41,741 nucleotides of DNA. Origin: JAGNZR01 sp051652785. GTDB lineage: Bacteria > Fusobacteriota > Fusobacteriia > Fusobacteriales > Fusobacteriaceae. The stretch covers positions 1 through 41,741 of the forward strand of contig JBOFUX010000029.1 in NCBI GenBank assembly GCA_051652785.1, read 5' to 3'. Of the stretch, positions 15,175 to 23,285 are shown in pieces (the stretch's first letter is position 1; each line of letters begins with the position of its first letter). Under the pieces are notes generated by a model, which saw only the letters and a list, made by a program, of their open reading frames with translations, searched no databases and was not told the DNA's origin. A program made the position numbers and the translations under genes.

Positions 15175-16023
15175 ATGTTTAGTTTAGCAGAAGGAGTATT
15201 TAATCACTCTATATTTGAAACCTACAAAATGCAAATTATAAATATTTTACCAAAATTTACATTTAAATTTATTATAATTATATTAATAGTAATTTTTTCC
15301 AAAAGAATAATAGAATCTTTATTAAATGTATACAAACAAACTTTAAGAAAAAGAAAAGTAGATTCTTTATTGGAAAGTTTTACAGTATCAGCAATAAGAG
15401 CTATTTATTATTTAGCAATATTTGGTTATGTTATTTCTCTAATAGGTATTCCAGCAGCTTCATTTGCAACAATTTTAGGAGCAGCAGGTTTAGCAATAGG
15501 TCTAGGTCTTCAGGGAAGTCTTTCTAATCTTGCAGGAGGTATTTTAATACTTTTTTTTAAACCTTTTGGGAAAGATGATTATATATCAAACAATAATGGA
15601 ATAGATGGAAGTGTATATAAGATACGTATTTTATATACAGAATTAATAACAATAGACAATAAAGTTATAATAGTTCCTAATGGTCAATTAGCAAATAACT
15701 CTATTATTAATTTCTCAAAAAGTTTAGAAAGAAGGGTAGATCTTATTTTTTCTACATCTTATGACACCCCCATTGATAAAACAATAGATTTATTAACTAA
15801 AATAGCAGATGAGCACCCTAAAATAAAAAAAACTACTGAAAATAGAATTCGATTATTCAAGCATAATGCAAGTTCTTTAGATTTTGTTTTTAGAGTCTGG
15901 GTAAAAAAAGATGATTACTGGGATGTATTTTTTGATTGTAATGAAATTGTTAAAAAAGAATTTGACAAGCATGGAATAGAAATTCCTTATCAAAAAATTG
16001 ATATTTATAATATAACAAAATAA
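15175..16023 (+). CDS. Small-conductance mechanosensitive channel (MscS family), copy 1
   Basis: A 282-residue inner-membrane channel that opens under membrane tension to release solutes. Three transmembrane segments lie near residues 25-45, 65-85 and 95-125. The pore-lining third segment is unmistakable (GAAGLAIGLGLQGSLSNLAGG), followed by the beta domain and the C-terminal alpha/beta vestibule ending around EIPYQKIDIY. The start follows CGGAGGAAAT at 15163-15172. The next gene is a close paralogue 38 bp downstream, evidently a tandem duplication; the terminator at 16918 closes the unit. Confidence 0.93.
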   Translation: MFSLAEGVFNHSIFETYKMQIINILPKFTFKFIIIILIVIFSKRIIESLLNVYKQTLRKRKVDSLLESFTVSAIRAIYYLAIFGYVISLIGIPAASFATILGAAGLAIGLGLQGSLSNLAGGILILFFKPFGKDDYISNNNGIDGSVYKIRILYTELITIDNKVIIVPNGQLANNSIINFSKSLERRVDLIFSTSYDTPIDKTIDLLTKIADEHPKIKKTTENRIRLFKHNASSLDFVFRVWVKKDDYWDVFFDCNEIVKKEFDKHGIEIPYQKIDIYNITK

Positions 16024-16061
16024 TAATAGTGCTAAGCAATAAAAATGTATGGAGGAATGAG

Positions 16062-16913
16062 ATGTTAGATTTTACAAAAAATATATTTAGTTACTCAATA
16101 GTTGAAAAATTAAAATCAGAATTAATGATTCTTTTACCTAAATTTGTATTAAAATTAATTATCATTATTTTAATATTAGTTTTTGCTAAAAAGATAATAG
16201 AGTCTTTATTATCAATATATAAACGAATGTTGAGAAAAAAGAAAGTAGATTCATTATTAGAAAGTTTTACAGTATCAGCTATAAGGGTTGTTTATTATAT
16301 AGGTATCTTTGGATGCATTGTTTCTTTGATTGGCGTTCCAGCAGCCTCATTTGCAGCTGTTCTAGCAGCATCAGGACTGGCAATAGCACTAGGTCTTCAA
16401 GGTAGTCTTTCCAATCTTGCAGGAGGTATTTTAATACTTTTTTTTAAACCTTTTGAAAAAAATGATTTTATCTCAAATACCCGTGGAATAGATGGAAGTG
16501 TTAAAAAAATTGGTATTTTGTATACAGAACTAACAACAGCAGATAATAAAATTATAATAGTTCCTAATAGCCAATTAGCAAATAATTTTGTTATTAATTT
16601 TTCAAAAAATTTAGAAAGAAGAGTGGATCATATTTTTTCAACATCATACGATACACCAATTGAAAAAACAATAGAATTATTAACTAAAATATCCAATGAA
16701 CATCCTAAAATTCTTCAAAATAAAGAAAAGAGAATAAGATTATTGAAGCAGAATACTAGTTCTTTAGACTTTGTTTTTAGAGTCTGGGCAAAAAAGGAAG
16801 ATTATTGGGATGTGTTTTTTGATTGTAATGAGATTGTTAAAAATGAATTTGATAAACACGGAATAGAAATTCCATATCAAAAGATTAATATTTATAGTAC
16901 AGAAAAGGAATAG
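16062..16913 (+). CDS. Small-conductance mechanosensitive channel (MscS family), copy 2
   Basis: A 283-residue paralogue of the preceding channel, collinear over the full length and mostly identical by eye from the first transmembrane segment to the end. The first 25 or so residues differ. The pore helix reads AASGLAIALGLQGSLSNLAGG, so some small residues in the gate region differ from copy 1 (Gly to Ser and Gly to Ala), which may change gating. The start is ATG 16062, behind GGAGGA at 16051-16056; an in-frame ATG at 16029 lacks a ribosome site. Both genes could form mixed heptamers; this is speculation. Confidence 0.93.
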   Translation: MLDFTKNIFSYSIVEKLKSELMILLPKFVLKLIIIILILVFAKKIIESLLSIYKRMLRKKKVDSLLESFTVSAIRVVYYIGIFGCIVSLIGVPAASFAAVLAASGLAIALGLQGSLSNLAGGILILFFKPFEKNDFISNTRGIDGSVKKIGILYTELTTADNKIIIVPNSQLANNFVINFSKNLERRVDHIFSTSYDTPIEKTIELLTKISNEHPKILQNKEKRIRLLKQNTSSLDFVFRVWAKKEDYWDVFFDCNEIVKNEFDKHGIEIPYQKINIYSTEKE

Positions 16914-16917
16914 TCTA

Positions 16918-16945
16918 AAAAGGTGCTAGATATTTAGCACCTTTT
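16918..16945 (+). terminator. Rho-independent terminator after the mscS pair
   Basis: A perfect 11-bp stem, AAAAGGTGCTA at 16918-16928 and TAGCACCTTTT at 16935-16945, with a 6-base loop. The T-run within the 3' arm supplies the U tract. It begins 5 bp after the mscS stop codon. Confidence 0.88.
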
Positions 16946-16958
16946 CCATTGATTAATT

Positions 16959-17006
16959 TTAATTAAAAAATTAATTAAAAAATTAATCAAAAAATTAATC
17001 AAAAAG
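16959..17006 (+). repeat. 12-bp tandem repeat, four copies
   Basis: Four consecutive units of TTAAT(T/C)AAAAA(A/G) at 16959-16970, 16971-16982, 16983-16994 and 16995-17006. It lies between the mscS terminator and the rnf promoter (-35 at 17025). One unit is close to one helical turn, so the A-tracts are roughly phased and could bend DNA or act as an UP-like element. Confidence 0.8.
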
Positions 17007-17024
17007 AAAAGAAACTTAAAATAC

Positions 17025-17053
17025 TTGTTAGACTTTATAAAATATGCTAAAAT
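17025..17053 (+). promoter_or_regulatory. Probable rnf operon promoter
   Basis: TTGTTA at 17025-17030, a 17-base spacer, and TAAAAT at 17048-17053, preceded by TGC (an extended -10). Transcription would start near 17060, about 55 bases before rnfC. An A+T-rich tandem repeat lies just upstream. Confidence 0.65.
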
Positions 17054-17115
17054 TATGTTTATGAGGTTATAAATTTATCAAAAATTGTTATAAAATAAAG
17101 AGCGAGGTGCAGTAA

Positions 17116-18423
17116 ATGAAAATTTTTGGTTTTAAAGGTGGAGTCCACCCAGCTGACAATAAAAGTCAAACTGAAAATATGCAAACAGAGAAAATCACCA
17201 TCCCTAAAATGTTGTATATACCATTAATACAACATATAGGAACTCCCCTTGAGCCTATCGTGGCCATAGGAGACAAAGTTTTAAAAGGTCAAAAAATTGG
17301 AGATTCAAAAGCATTTTTAACTTCACCAATTCATTCATCAACAAGCGGAATAATAAAAAAAATTGAAAATTATGATTTCCCACTTATGGGAAAAACAAAA
17401 ACAATTTTTATAGAACCTGATGGAGAAGAAACATGGTGCGATCTTATTCCTATAAAAACATGGGAAAACGCAACTAAAGAGGAGTTATTAGCAAAGATTA
17501 GAGATTGTGGAATTGTAGGTATAGGTGGTGCAAGTTTTCCAACACATATAAAACTTAGCCCTCCAGCAGATTCTAAAATAGATACTCTTTTGTTAAATGC
17601 AGCTGAATGTGAACCTTATTTAAATTCAGATAATAGACTTTTAATTGAAAATACTGAAAAAGTAATATTAGGAATTAAAATATTAAAAAAAATATTGTCT
17701 GTTGAAAATGTAGTGATCGGAATAGAAGATAATAAAAAAGAAGCTATTGAAAAGTTAAAAACTGCTTTAAATGGAACAGGGATAAACCTTGTTGTCTTAA
17801 AAACATTATATCCCCAAGGTGGAGAAAAACAACTTATAAAGGCCGCTTTAGGAAGAGAAGTTCCCTCTGGAAAATTACCTCTTAATGTAGGAGTTGTAGT
17901 TCAAAATACAGGAACAGCAGCAGCAGTGTTTTCTGCTATAGTAGAAGGAAAACCCCTTATAGAGAAAGTTGTAACAGTTTCAGGTTTAGCAGTTGAAAAC
18001 CCTAAAAATTTAATCTCTTTAATAGGAACTCCTATTTCGCATTTATTAGATATTTGTGGAGCTAAAACTGAAGAAATAGATAGATTAATCATGGGGGGAC
18101 CTATGATGGGAATGGCTCAATATACCGCTGATGTCCCTGTAATAAAAGGAAGTTCTGGTGTTTTAGCTCTTACTAAAAAAGAAACTAATACTTGTAAAGC
18201 AAGACCTTGTATTGGCTGTGGTAAGTGTGTAGATGCATGTCCTATGGGACTTATGCCTATAATGTATGCAAGACTTGGAGAATTTAATATATGGGAAGAG
18301 TTTAAAACATATAATATTATGGACTGTATAGAATGTGGTTCTTGTGCTTATATATGCCCTTCTAACAGACCTTTAACAGAGGCAATAAAATTAGGAAAAG
18401 CAAAAGTAAGAATGATGAAATAA
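17116..18423 (+). CDS. rnfC: Rnf complex subunit RnfC
   Basis: A 435-residue peripheral subunit of the ferredoxin:NAD+ oxidoreductase, thought to carry the NADH/FMN site. The N-terminal lipoyl-like domain begins FGFKGGVHPADNK. The flavin/NAD domain shows GIVGIGGASFPTHIKL and GREVPSGKLPLNVGVVVQN. Two [4Fe-4S] motifs follow near the C-terminus, CIGCGKCVDACP and CIECGSCAYICP. It lacks the long Ala/Lys-rich C-terminal tail of proteobacterial RnfC, as in other anaerobes. It is first gene of the operon with GAGGTG as ribosome site; rnfD follows after 20 bp. Confidence 0.97.
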   Translation: MKIFGFKGGVHPADNKSQTENMQTEKITIPKMLYIPLIQHIGTPLEPIVAIGDKVLKGQKIGDSKAFLTSPIHSSTSGIIKKIENYDFPLMGKTKTIFIEPDGEETWCDLIPIKTWENATKEELLAKIRDCGIVGIGGASFPTHIKLSPPADSKIDTLLLNAAECEPYLNSDNRLLIENTEKVILGIKILKKILSVENVVIGIEDNKKEAIEKLKTALNGTGINLVVLKTLYPQGGEKQLIKAALGREVPSGKLPLNVGVVVQNTGTAAAVFSAIVEGKPLIEKVVTVSGLAVENPKNLISLIGTPISHLLDICGAKTEEIDRLIMGGPMMGMAQYTADVPVIKGSSGVLALTKKETNTCKARPCIGCGKCVDACPMGLMPIMYARLGEFNIWEEFKTYNIMDCIECGSCAYICPSNRPLTEAIKLGKAKVRMMK

Positions 18424-18443
18424 ATGATAATGGAGGAAAAAAC

Positions 18444-19379
18444 GTGTTAAATATATTTAAAATGGGGCCTTCACCTCATATAAGAACATCTGAAACAGTG
18501 GATAAAGTTATGTATGACGTAATAATATCTCTAATACCAGCGTTTATAATGGCTTTTTATATTTTTGGAACAAGGGCAATAATTGTAACATCTGTTGCCG
18601 TAGGAACATGTATTATTGCAGAATATCTCTGTGCTAAAATTTTAGGTCAAGAACCTACAGTATTTGATGGAAGTGCTATATTAACAGGAATTTTGTTTGC
18701 ATTTGTTATTCCGCCATATATAAATTTAATTTATGTAGTTATAGGTTCTATTGTATCTATTGTTTTAGGAAAAATGATATTTGGTGGTTTAGGACAAAAT
18801 ATTTTCAATCCAGCATTGGTAGGAAGAGCCTTTGTTCAAGCTTCTTGGCCAGTTGCAATAACAACTTTTGCCTATGATGGAAAAGTTGGAGCAACAGTTC
18901 TTGGAGCAACAAAACAAGGACTATCTCTAAATGGTGCTTTATTAGAAACTGGAAATACTTATACTCAAGCATTTTTAGGATATATGGGAGGTTCTCTTGG
19001 AGAAACTTCAGCCTTAGCAATTTTATTAGGAGGAATATATTTAATAATAAAAAAACAAATAGATTGGAAAGTCCCACTTATAACTATAGGAACAGTATTT
19101 GTATTAACTGCACTTATGGGGCAAAATCCACTTTTACATATTCTTTCAGGAGGACTATTTTTAGGATCTTTTTATATGGCAACTGATATGGTAACTAGTC
19201 CATATACACCAAAAGGGAGAGCAATTTTTGCATTTTTTTTAGGAGTGTTAATAGCTGTAATAAGAGTAAAAGGCGGATACCCAGAAGGAACTGCCTATGC
19301 AATTTTAATTATGAATGGTTTTGTTCCACTTATTAATAAATATATTGTTCCTAAAAAATTTGGGGCGGTGAAAGCATAA
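18444..19379 (+). CDS. rnfD: Rnf complex subunit RnfD
   Basis: A 311-residue integral membrane subunit related to NqrB, with about nine hydrophobic segments. It starts with GTG behind GGAGGAAAAAAC. MGPSPHIRTSETVDKVMYDVI is the typical N-terminus, and DMVTSPYTPKGRAIF a conserved late motif. GQNIFNPALVGRAF is the NqrB/RnfD signature. A GAT motif in VGATVLGATKQG may contain the Thr that carries covalent FMN, though this is a guess by position. The stop overlaps the rnfG start by one base (TAATG). Confidence 0.96.
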   Translation: MLNIFKMGPSPHIRTSETVDKVMYDVIISLIPAFIMAFYIFGTRAIIVTSVAVGTCIIAEYLCAKILGQEPTVFDGSAILTGILFAFVIPPYINLIYVVIGSIVSIVLGKMIFGGLGQNIFNPALVGRAFVQASWPVAITTFAYDGKVGATVLGATKQGLSLNGALLETGNTYTQAFLGYMGGSLGETSALAILLGGIYLIIKKQIDWKVPLITIGTVFVLTALMGQNPLLHILSGGLFLGSFYMATDMVTSPYTPKGRAIFAFFLGVLIAVIRVKGGYPEGTAYAILIMNGFVPLINKYIVPKKFGAVKA

Positions 19380-19912
19380 TGGAAAGAAATAGATATATAC
19401 ATTACGGTTTTGTATTAACGGGAATTGCCTTTATTTCTGCTTTAATATTAGCTACAGTAAATCAATTTACAGTTCCTCTAATAGAATCAAATGCTAAAAA
19501 AGTTATAAATATAGCTAGAACAAAAGTGTTACCAGAAGCTAATATTTTTATAGAATCAGAGCAAAAAGAAACTAGTGGTTTAATTTTTATTCCTGGAAAA
19601 AATACTAAAGGAGAAGTTGTAGGTTATGTTGTAACTGCTTCAGAAAATGGTTATGCAGGAGGGATTCAATTTGTATTAGGTATAGATAACGTTGGTAAAA
19701 TAGCAGGTTTGGATATAGTTTCAAGTCAAGAAACACCTGGACTAGGTTCTAAAATAGCTGGTGAAGAATGGAAAGCTATTTGGAAAGGAAGAGATTCTGG
19801 TTATAAATTTGAAAAGGCAACTGATGCTTTTGCAGGAGCAACGATATCTCCTCAAGCAGTTTATACTGGTATAATAAAAGTTTTAAATGTCTATGAAAAA
19901 GAGGTGAAATAA
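19379..19912 (+). CDS. rnfG: Rnf complex subunit RnfG
   Basis: A 177-residue subunit with one N-terminal transmembrane helix (residues about 8-34) and a periplasmic FMN-binding domain. The flavinylation motif is FAGATISPQAV, with Thr155 the expected attachment site for FMN by a phosphoester bond. SSQETPGLGSKIAGEEW is the typical FMN_bind sequence. Family members receive FMN from ApbE, which is not in this window. One-base overlap with rnfD and immediate abutment with rnfE indicate coupled translation. Confidence 0.96.
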   Translation: MERNRYIHYGFVLTGIAFISALILATVNQFTVPLIESNAKKVINIARTKVLPEANIFIESEQKETSGLIFIPGKNTKGEVVGYVVTASENGYAGGIQFVLGIDNVGKIAGLDIVSSQETPGLGSKIAGEEWKAIWKGRDSGYKFEKATDAFAGATISPQAVYTGIIKVLNVYEKEVK

Positions 19913-20527
19913 TTGGCAACATCATATAAAGAGATCTTAACCAAAGGAATAATTAAAGAAAATCCTGTATTTGTTCTTTTATTGGGATTATGTCCAACTT
20001 TAGGAACAACTACATCAGCAATAAATGGAATGTCAATGGGGCTTGCAACTCTTGTAGTACTAGCAGCTTCTAATTTTTTAATATCAGTATTTAAAAAAAT
20101 AATACCTGATAAAGTAAGAATTCCAGCGTTCATTATGATAATAGCAACTCTTGTAACAGTGGTACAGATGGCAATGCAAGCTTATTTACCTGATATTTAT
20201 ACAGTATTAGGACTGTTTATTCCTCTTATTGTTGTTAACTGTATTGTACTAGGAAGAGCAGAAAGTTTTGCTTCAAAAAATGATGTATTTCCATCTTTAT
20301 TAGATGGTATAGGTTCTGGATTAGGTTTTACGTTGGCTTTAACAATATTAGGAGCGATAAGAGAAGTTATAGGAAATGGAACATTATTTAATGTAACTGT
20401 GACTCCTGAAGGATTTACACCTGCTTTAATTTTTATTTTAGCACCTGGAGCTTTTATAACTATTGGTTGTATAATTGCAGCTCAAAATTTTATAAAGCAA
20501 AAAAAAGCTAAGGAGGAACAAGCATAA
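19913..20527 (+). CDS. rnfE: Rnf complex subunit RnfE
   Basis: A 204-residue membrane subunit of the RnfE/NqrD family with six predicted membrane helices. The N-terminus TKGIIKENPVFVLLLGLCPTL and the half-site NCIVLGRAESFA are diagnostic; the conserved Cys residues flank a membrane iron centre in the NqrD/E and RnfA/E pair. The start codon is TTG at 19913, supported by GAGGTGAAATAA and by the exact family N-terminus. The stop overlaps the rnfA ATG by one base. Confidence 0.95.
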   Translation: MATSYKEILTKGIIKENPVFVLLLGLCPTLGTTTSAINGMSMGLATLVVLAASNFLISVFKKIIPDKVRIPAFIMIIATLVTVVQMAMQAYLPDIYTVLGLFIPLIVVNCIVLGRAESFASKNDVFPSLLDGIGSGLGFTLALTILGAIREVIGNGTLFNVTVTPEGFTPALIFILAPGAFITIGCIIAAQNFIKQKKAKEEQA

Positions 20528-21111
20528 TGGATTTTGGAAAACTATTTTCAATTATAATCGGTTCAGTATTTATAAATAATTTTGTTTTTGCTAAATTCTT
20601 AGGAGTCTGTCCTTTCATGGGAGTTTCAAAAAAAGTTGAATCATCTCTTGGAATGGGAATGGCAGTAACTTTTGTTATAACATTAGCCTCAGCAGTAACT
20701 TGGGTAGTATACAACTATATATTAGCTCCTTTAGGTTTAGGGTATCTTCAAACAATAGCATTTATTTTAATAATTGCTTCATTAGTACAGTTTGTTGAAA
20801 TGGCTATTCAAAAAACATCACCTGGTCTTTATAAATCTCTAGGGGTATTTTTACCACTTATTACAACTAACTGTTGTGTTTTAGGAGTGGCTATATTAAA
20901 TATTCAAGAAAAATTAAACTTTATTGAGACATTAGTTACAGGTTTTTTTGTAGCAATAGGTTTCACATTGGCTCTTGTTATGTTAGCGGGAATTAGAGAA
21001 AGATTAGAACACGCTGCGATACCAGTACCATTTAAAGGAGTTCCTATTGCATTTATATCAGCAGGACTTCTAGCAATGGCATTTATGGGATTCAGCGGAA
21101 TGAAAATATAG
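20527..21111 (+). CDS. rnfA: Rnf complex subunit RnfA
   Basis: A 194-residue membrane subunit of the RnfA/NqrE family, structurally an inverted partner of RnfE. Six membrane helices are evident. NNFVFAKFLGVCPFMGVSKK and TTNCCVLGVAILNI are the family motifs with the conserved Cys residues, and GIRERLEHAAIPVPFKGVPIAFI is typical of the C-terminal part. The ribosome site AAGGAGGA lies inside the rnfE 3' end. rnfB follows 18 bp later. Confidence 0.96.
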   Translation: MDFGKLFSIIIGSVFINNFVFAKFLGVCPFMGVSKKVESSLGMGMAVTFVITLASAVTWVVYNYILAPLGLGYLQTIAFILIIASLVQFVEMAIQKTSPGLYKSLGVFLPLITTNCCVLGVAILNIQEKLNFIETLVTGFFVAIGFTLALVMLAGIRERLEHAAIPVPFKGVPIAFISAGLLAMAFMGFSGMKI

Positions 21112-21129
21112 AAGAGGTGGAGGAAGATT

Positions 21130-22134
21130 ATGAATGCAATATTGATGCCTGCTGGAATATTAGGCGCAACAGGTCTTTTAATGGGATTATTTCTTGCTTT
21201 TGCCTCAAAGAAATTTGAAGTTAAAGTTGATCCTAAAGTTGAAGAAGTATTAGGAGTTTTACCTGGAGTAAACTGCGGAGCTTGTGGATTTCCAGGTTGT
21301 GCAGGTTATGCTGAAGCAATAGCTTTAAATGGAGCAGAAATAACATTTTGTTCTCCTGGTGGAGCAGATGTAGTAAAAAAAATAGGTGTAATTATGGGTG
21401 TTAATGCTACTGTTTCCAATGATAAAAAAGTTGCAAAACTTCTTTGTCAGGGAGACTGTACACATACACAAAAAAAATATGAATATGGCGGTTCACTTAC
21501 TACTTGTGCCTCTTTAGCCCTTTATTCAGGAGGAGACAAAACTTGTCATCATGCCTGTATAGGACACGGAGATTGTGCAAAAGTCTGTCCTGTTAGTGCA
21601 ATAAAAGTTTTAGAAACAGGATTAATAGAAATTAATGAAGAGGTTTGTATATCTTGTGGAAAATGTGTAGCTCAATGCCCTAAAAAAGTTTTAGAGATGT
21701 TACCTCAAAAGAAAAAAGTTATAGTTAAATGTTCTTCGAGAGAAAAAGGAATAGTTGCTAAAAAATCCTGTACAACTGCTTGTATTGCTTGTGGAATGTG
21801 TGAAAAAGCTTGTCCAGTTGTAGCAATAGTTATTGAAAACAATTTAGCAAAGATAGACTCAACAAAGTGTATAGAATGTGGGTTATGTGTAAAAAAATGT
21901 CCAACTAAAGCTATAAAATCCTATGTAACAGAGGAGAAAAAAGCTGAAATTATTTCAGATAAATGTGTAGGATGTACAGCTTGTGCAAGAGTTTGTCCAG
22001 TAGGAGCTATATCTGGTGCAGTGAAAGAAAAGCATATAGTAGATAAGGATAAATGTATTGGTTGTGAACTTTGCTTAGGAAAATGTAAATTTAGTGCAAT
22101 AAAAATAAATAAAACATCAATAGTTAAAAATTAG
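21130..22134 (+). CDS. rnfB: Rnf complex subunit RnfB, multi-cluster form
   Basis: A 334-residue electron-entry subunit that accepts electrons from reduced ferredoxin. An N-terminal membrane anchor (about residues 5-25) is followed by the Fes domain (GVNCGACGFPGCAGYAEAI). Six further Cys motifs follow: CHHACIGHGDCAKVCP, CISCGKCVAQCP, CIACGMCEKACP, CIECGLCVKKCP, CVGCTACARVCP and CIGCELCLGKCK. That implies about seven [4Fe-4S] clusters, well above the three of E. coli RsxB and similar to the long RnfB of clostridia and acetogens. It is last in the operon, as in other anaerobes with order CDGEAB. A terminator follows within 10 bp. Confidence 0.96.
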   Translation: MNAILMPAGILGATGLLMGLFLAFASKKFEVKVDPKVEEVLGVLPGVNCGACGFPGCAGYAEAIALNGAEITFCSPGGADVVKKIGVIMGVNATVSNDKKVAKLLCQGDCTHTQKKYEYGGSLTTCASLALYSGGDKTCHHACIGHGDCAKVCPVSAIKVLETGLIEINEEVCISCGKCVAQCPKKVLEMLPQKKKVIVKCSSREKGIVAKKSCTTACIACGMCEKACPVVAIVIENNLAKIDSTKCIECGLCVKKCPTKAIKSYVTEEKKAEIISDKCVGCTACARVCPVGAISGAVKEKHIVDKDKCIGCELCLGKCKFSAIKINKTSIVKN

Positions 22135-22143
22135 TTATTTATA

Positions 22144-22189
22144 AAAAAAGATAGTTGTTATAGGTTAAATTATAGCAATTATCTTTTTT
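22144..22189 (+). terminator. Rho-independent terminator after rnfB
   Basis: Arms at 22144-22162 and 22171-22189 pair over 19 bases, with two G-T pairs and an 8-base loop; the 3' arm ends in six Ts. It starts 9 bp after the rnfB stop codon. Confidence 0.85.
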
Positions 22190-22229
22190 ATTATGTATTA
22201 TTAATTTATAAAATATTTATTGAAATTGT

Positions 22230-22258
22230 TTGTCAAAATCTAGTTTTAAATGTATAAT
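22230..22258 (+). promoter_or_regulatory. Promoter of the secreted YwqK-repeat gene
   Basis: TTGTCA at 22230-22235, a 17-base spacer and perfect TATAAT at 22253-22258. This is the strongest sigma-70-type promoter seen in the window. Transcription would start near 22265, about 27 bases before the ATG. Confidence 0.75.
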
Positions 22259-22291
22259 ATAACAACTATGATAAAAAAGGGGTGAATTTAA

Positions 22292-22954
22292 ATGAATAAT
22301 ATAAAAAAAATTATTATTTTAATAATTATATTAATATCTTCCATAAATAGTTACTCAAAAGAATCTAAAATTATGGAGAAGAAAGCAAATAATGAATTAG
22401 AAAAAAAAATGGATATAGAGAAAATAAATAATAAAATGAAAGAGTTTGATTATTTAAATAGAGAATTAAGAAGTGATAAAAAAGTTTATTTAAAAGGTGA
22501 AAAAATTCCTTTCACCGGAACTTTTGCTTTAAAATTAGGGCATTATGTTGAATATACAGAGGTATATGAGAATGGAATTTTACAAGGAGATAAAACATGG
22601 TACGATCACCAAGGAAATATTATGATGATAGAAACCTATGTAAAGGGAAGAAAAAATGGGGAACAAATTACATATTATAAAAATACTAAAATAAGATCTA
22701 TTGTGGATTATAATGATAATAGAATTATAGGACTAGAGTGGTATAACGATAAAGGAGAAAGAATATTTAAAGAATCCTATGTAAAGGGAACAGGAAAATG
22801 GAAAGTATTTTGGAGCGATGGAAAAATAAATGAAGATGGACAATATTTAAATTATTTGAAAAATGGTGATTGGAAAACTTATGATATAAAAGGGAATCTA
22901 GAGTTAATAAAAACTTATAAAAATGGAAGATTAGTAAAAAGAAATTGGGAATAA
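22292..22954 (+). CDS. Secreted YwqK/MORN_2-repeat protein
   Basis: A 220-residue protein with a signal peptide (Lys-Lys then a hydrophobic run to about residue 20, SINSYSKE). A charged helical stretch follows, then from about residue 70 a series of roughly 22-residue repeats of the form Y-x-N-G-x-x-x-G-x-x-x-x-Y, e.g. YENGILQGDKTWYDHQGNIM and YVKGRKNGEQITYYKNTKIR. These belong to the MORN_2/YwqK family, named after a Bacillus antitoxin-like protein; most members have no known function. It has its own promoter and sits between two terminators, so it is monocistronic. A far larger relative occupies the right edge of the window. The ribosome site is AGGGGTGA. Confidence 0.8.
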   Translation: MNNIKKIIILIIILISSINSYSKESKIMEKKANNELEKKMDIEKINNKMKEFDYLNRELRSDKKVYLKGEKIPFTGTFALKLGHYVEYTEVYENGILQGDKTWYDHQGNIMMIETYVKGRKNGEQITYYKNTKIRSIVDYNDNRIIGLEWYNDKGERIFKESYVKGTGKWKVFWSDGKINEDGQYLNYLKNGDWKTYDIKGNLELIKTYKNGRLVKRNWE

Positions 22955-23010
22955 AAGTAACTACTTAGGGGTTAAACGTAAATTAGTAAAAAAAATCATA
23001 ATTTTCATCT

Positions 23011-23054
23011 AAAAGAGAGAATATTTTTTTAAATAAAAAAATATTCTCTCTTTT
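23011..23054. terminator. Perfect 20-bp hairpin, bidirectional terminator
   Basis: Arms at 23011-23030 and 23035-23054 are exact reverse complements over 20 bp with a 4-base loop. Each arm starts or ends with AAAA/TTTT and contains a T-run, so it can terminate in both directions. It lies 57 bp after the YwqK-repeat gene and also faces the leftward transcription from the PhnA-like gene. Confidence 0.8.
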
Positions 23055-23136
23055 GTTTTGTTGTGGAAAGCTTACAATTATGTATACACCAATGTAAAAC
23101 CAGTGGAAAATCTAGAACTTTCATATAATATTTTAT

Positions 23137-23274
23137 CTAATCAACTAATATTTTATTGTTTTTTCTTTTCAGCATATATTTAGAATCTGTTTTCGGAAAA
23201 TTGTTTTCAAACTTGTATTTCAAAGATTTAAGTTTATCTATTGAAACTAGAAATAATTTTTGATTTAGAAAGTA
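23137..23274 (-). pseudogene. Possible relic of a coding sequence
   Basis: Within the 331-bp gap 22955-23285 the minus strand is open for 45 codons with coding-like composition, ending in KYMLKRKNNKILVD and a stop at 23137. It has no ribosome site, its only Met is 14 residues from the end, and an in-frame stop precedes it directly. It resembles the C-terminal tail of a lost gene. The rest of the gap holds the 20-bp hairpin and a GTATAC-centred element at 23081-23090. Confidence 0.25.
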
Positions 23275-23285
23275 CTAAGATATTT

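Noticed and set aside
18805..19077. Minus-strand open frame of 90 codons inside rnfD
   Set aside because: Lies wholly within a clearly functional gene, is Leu-rich without a recognisable motif, and lacks a ribosome site.
22955..23285. tRNA or small RNA gene in the 331-bp gap
   Set aside because: No cloverleaf arms or TTC-loop sequence seen; the only strong structure is the 20-bp terminator-like hairpin.
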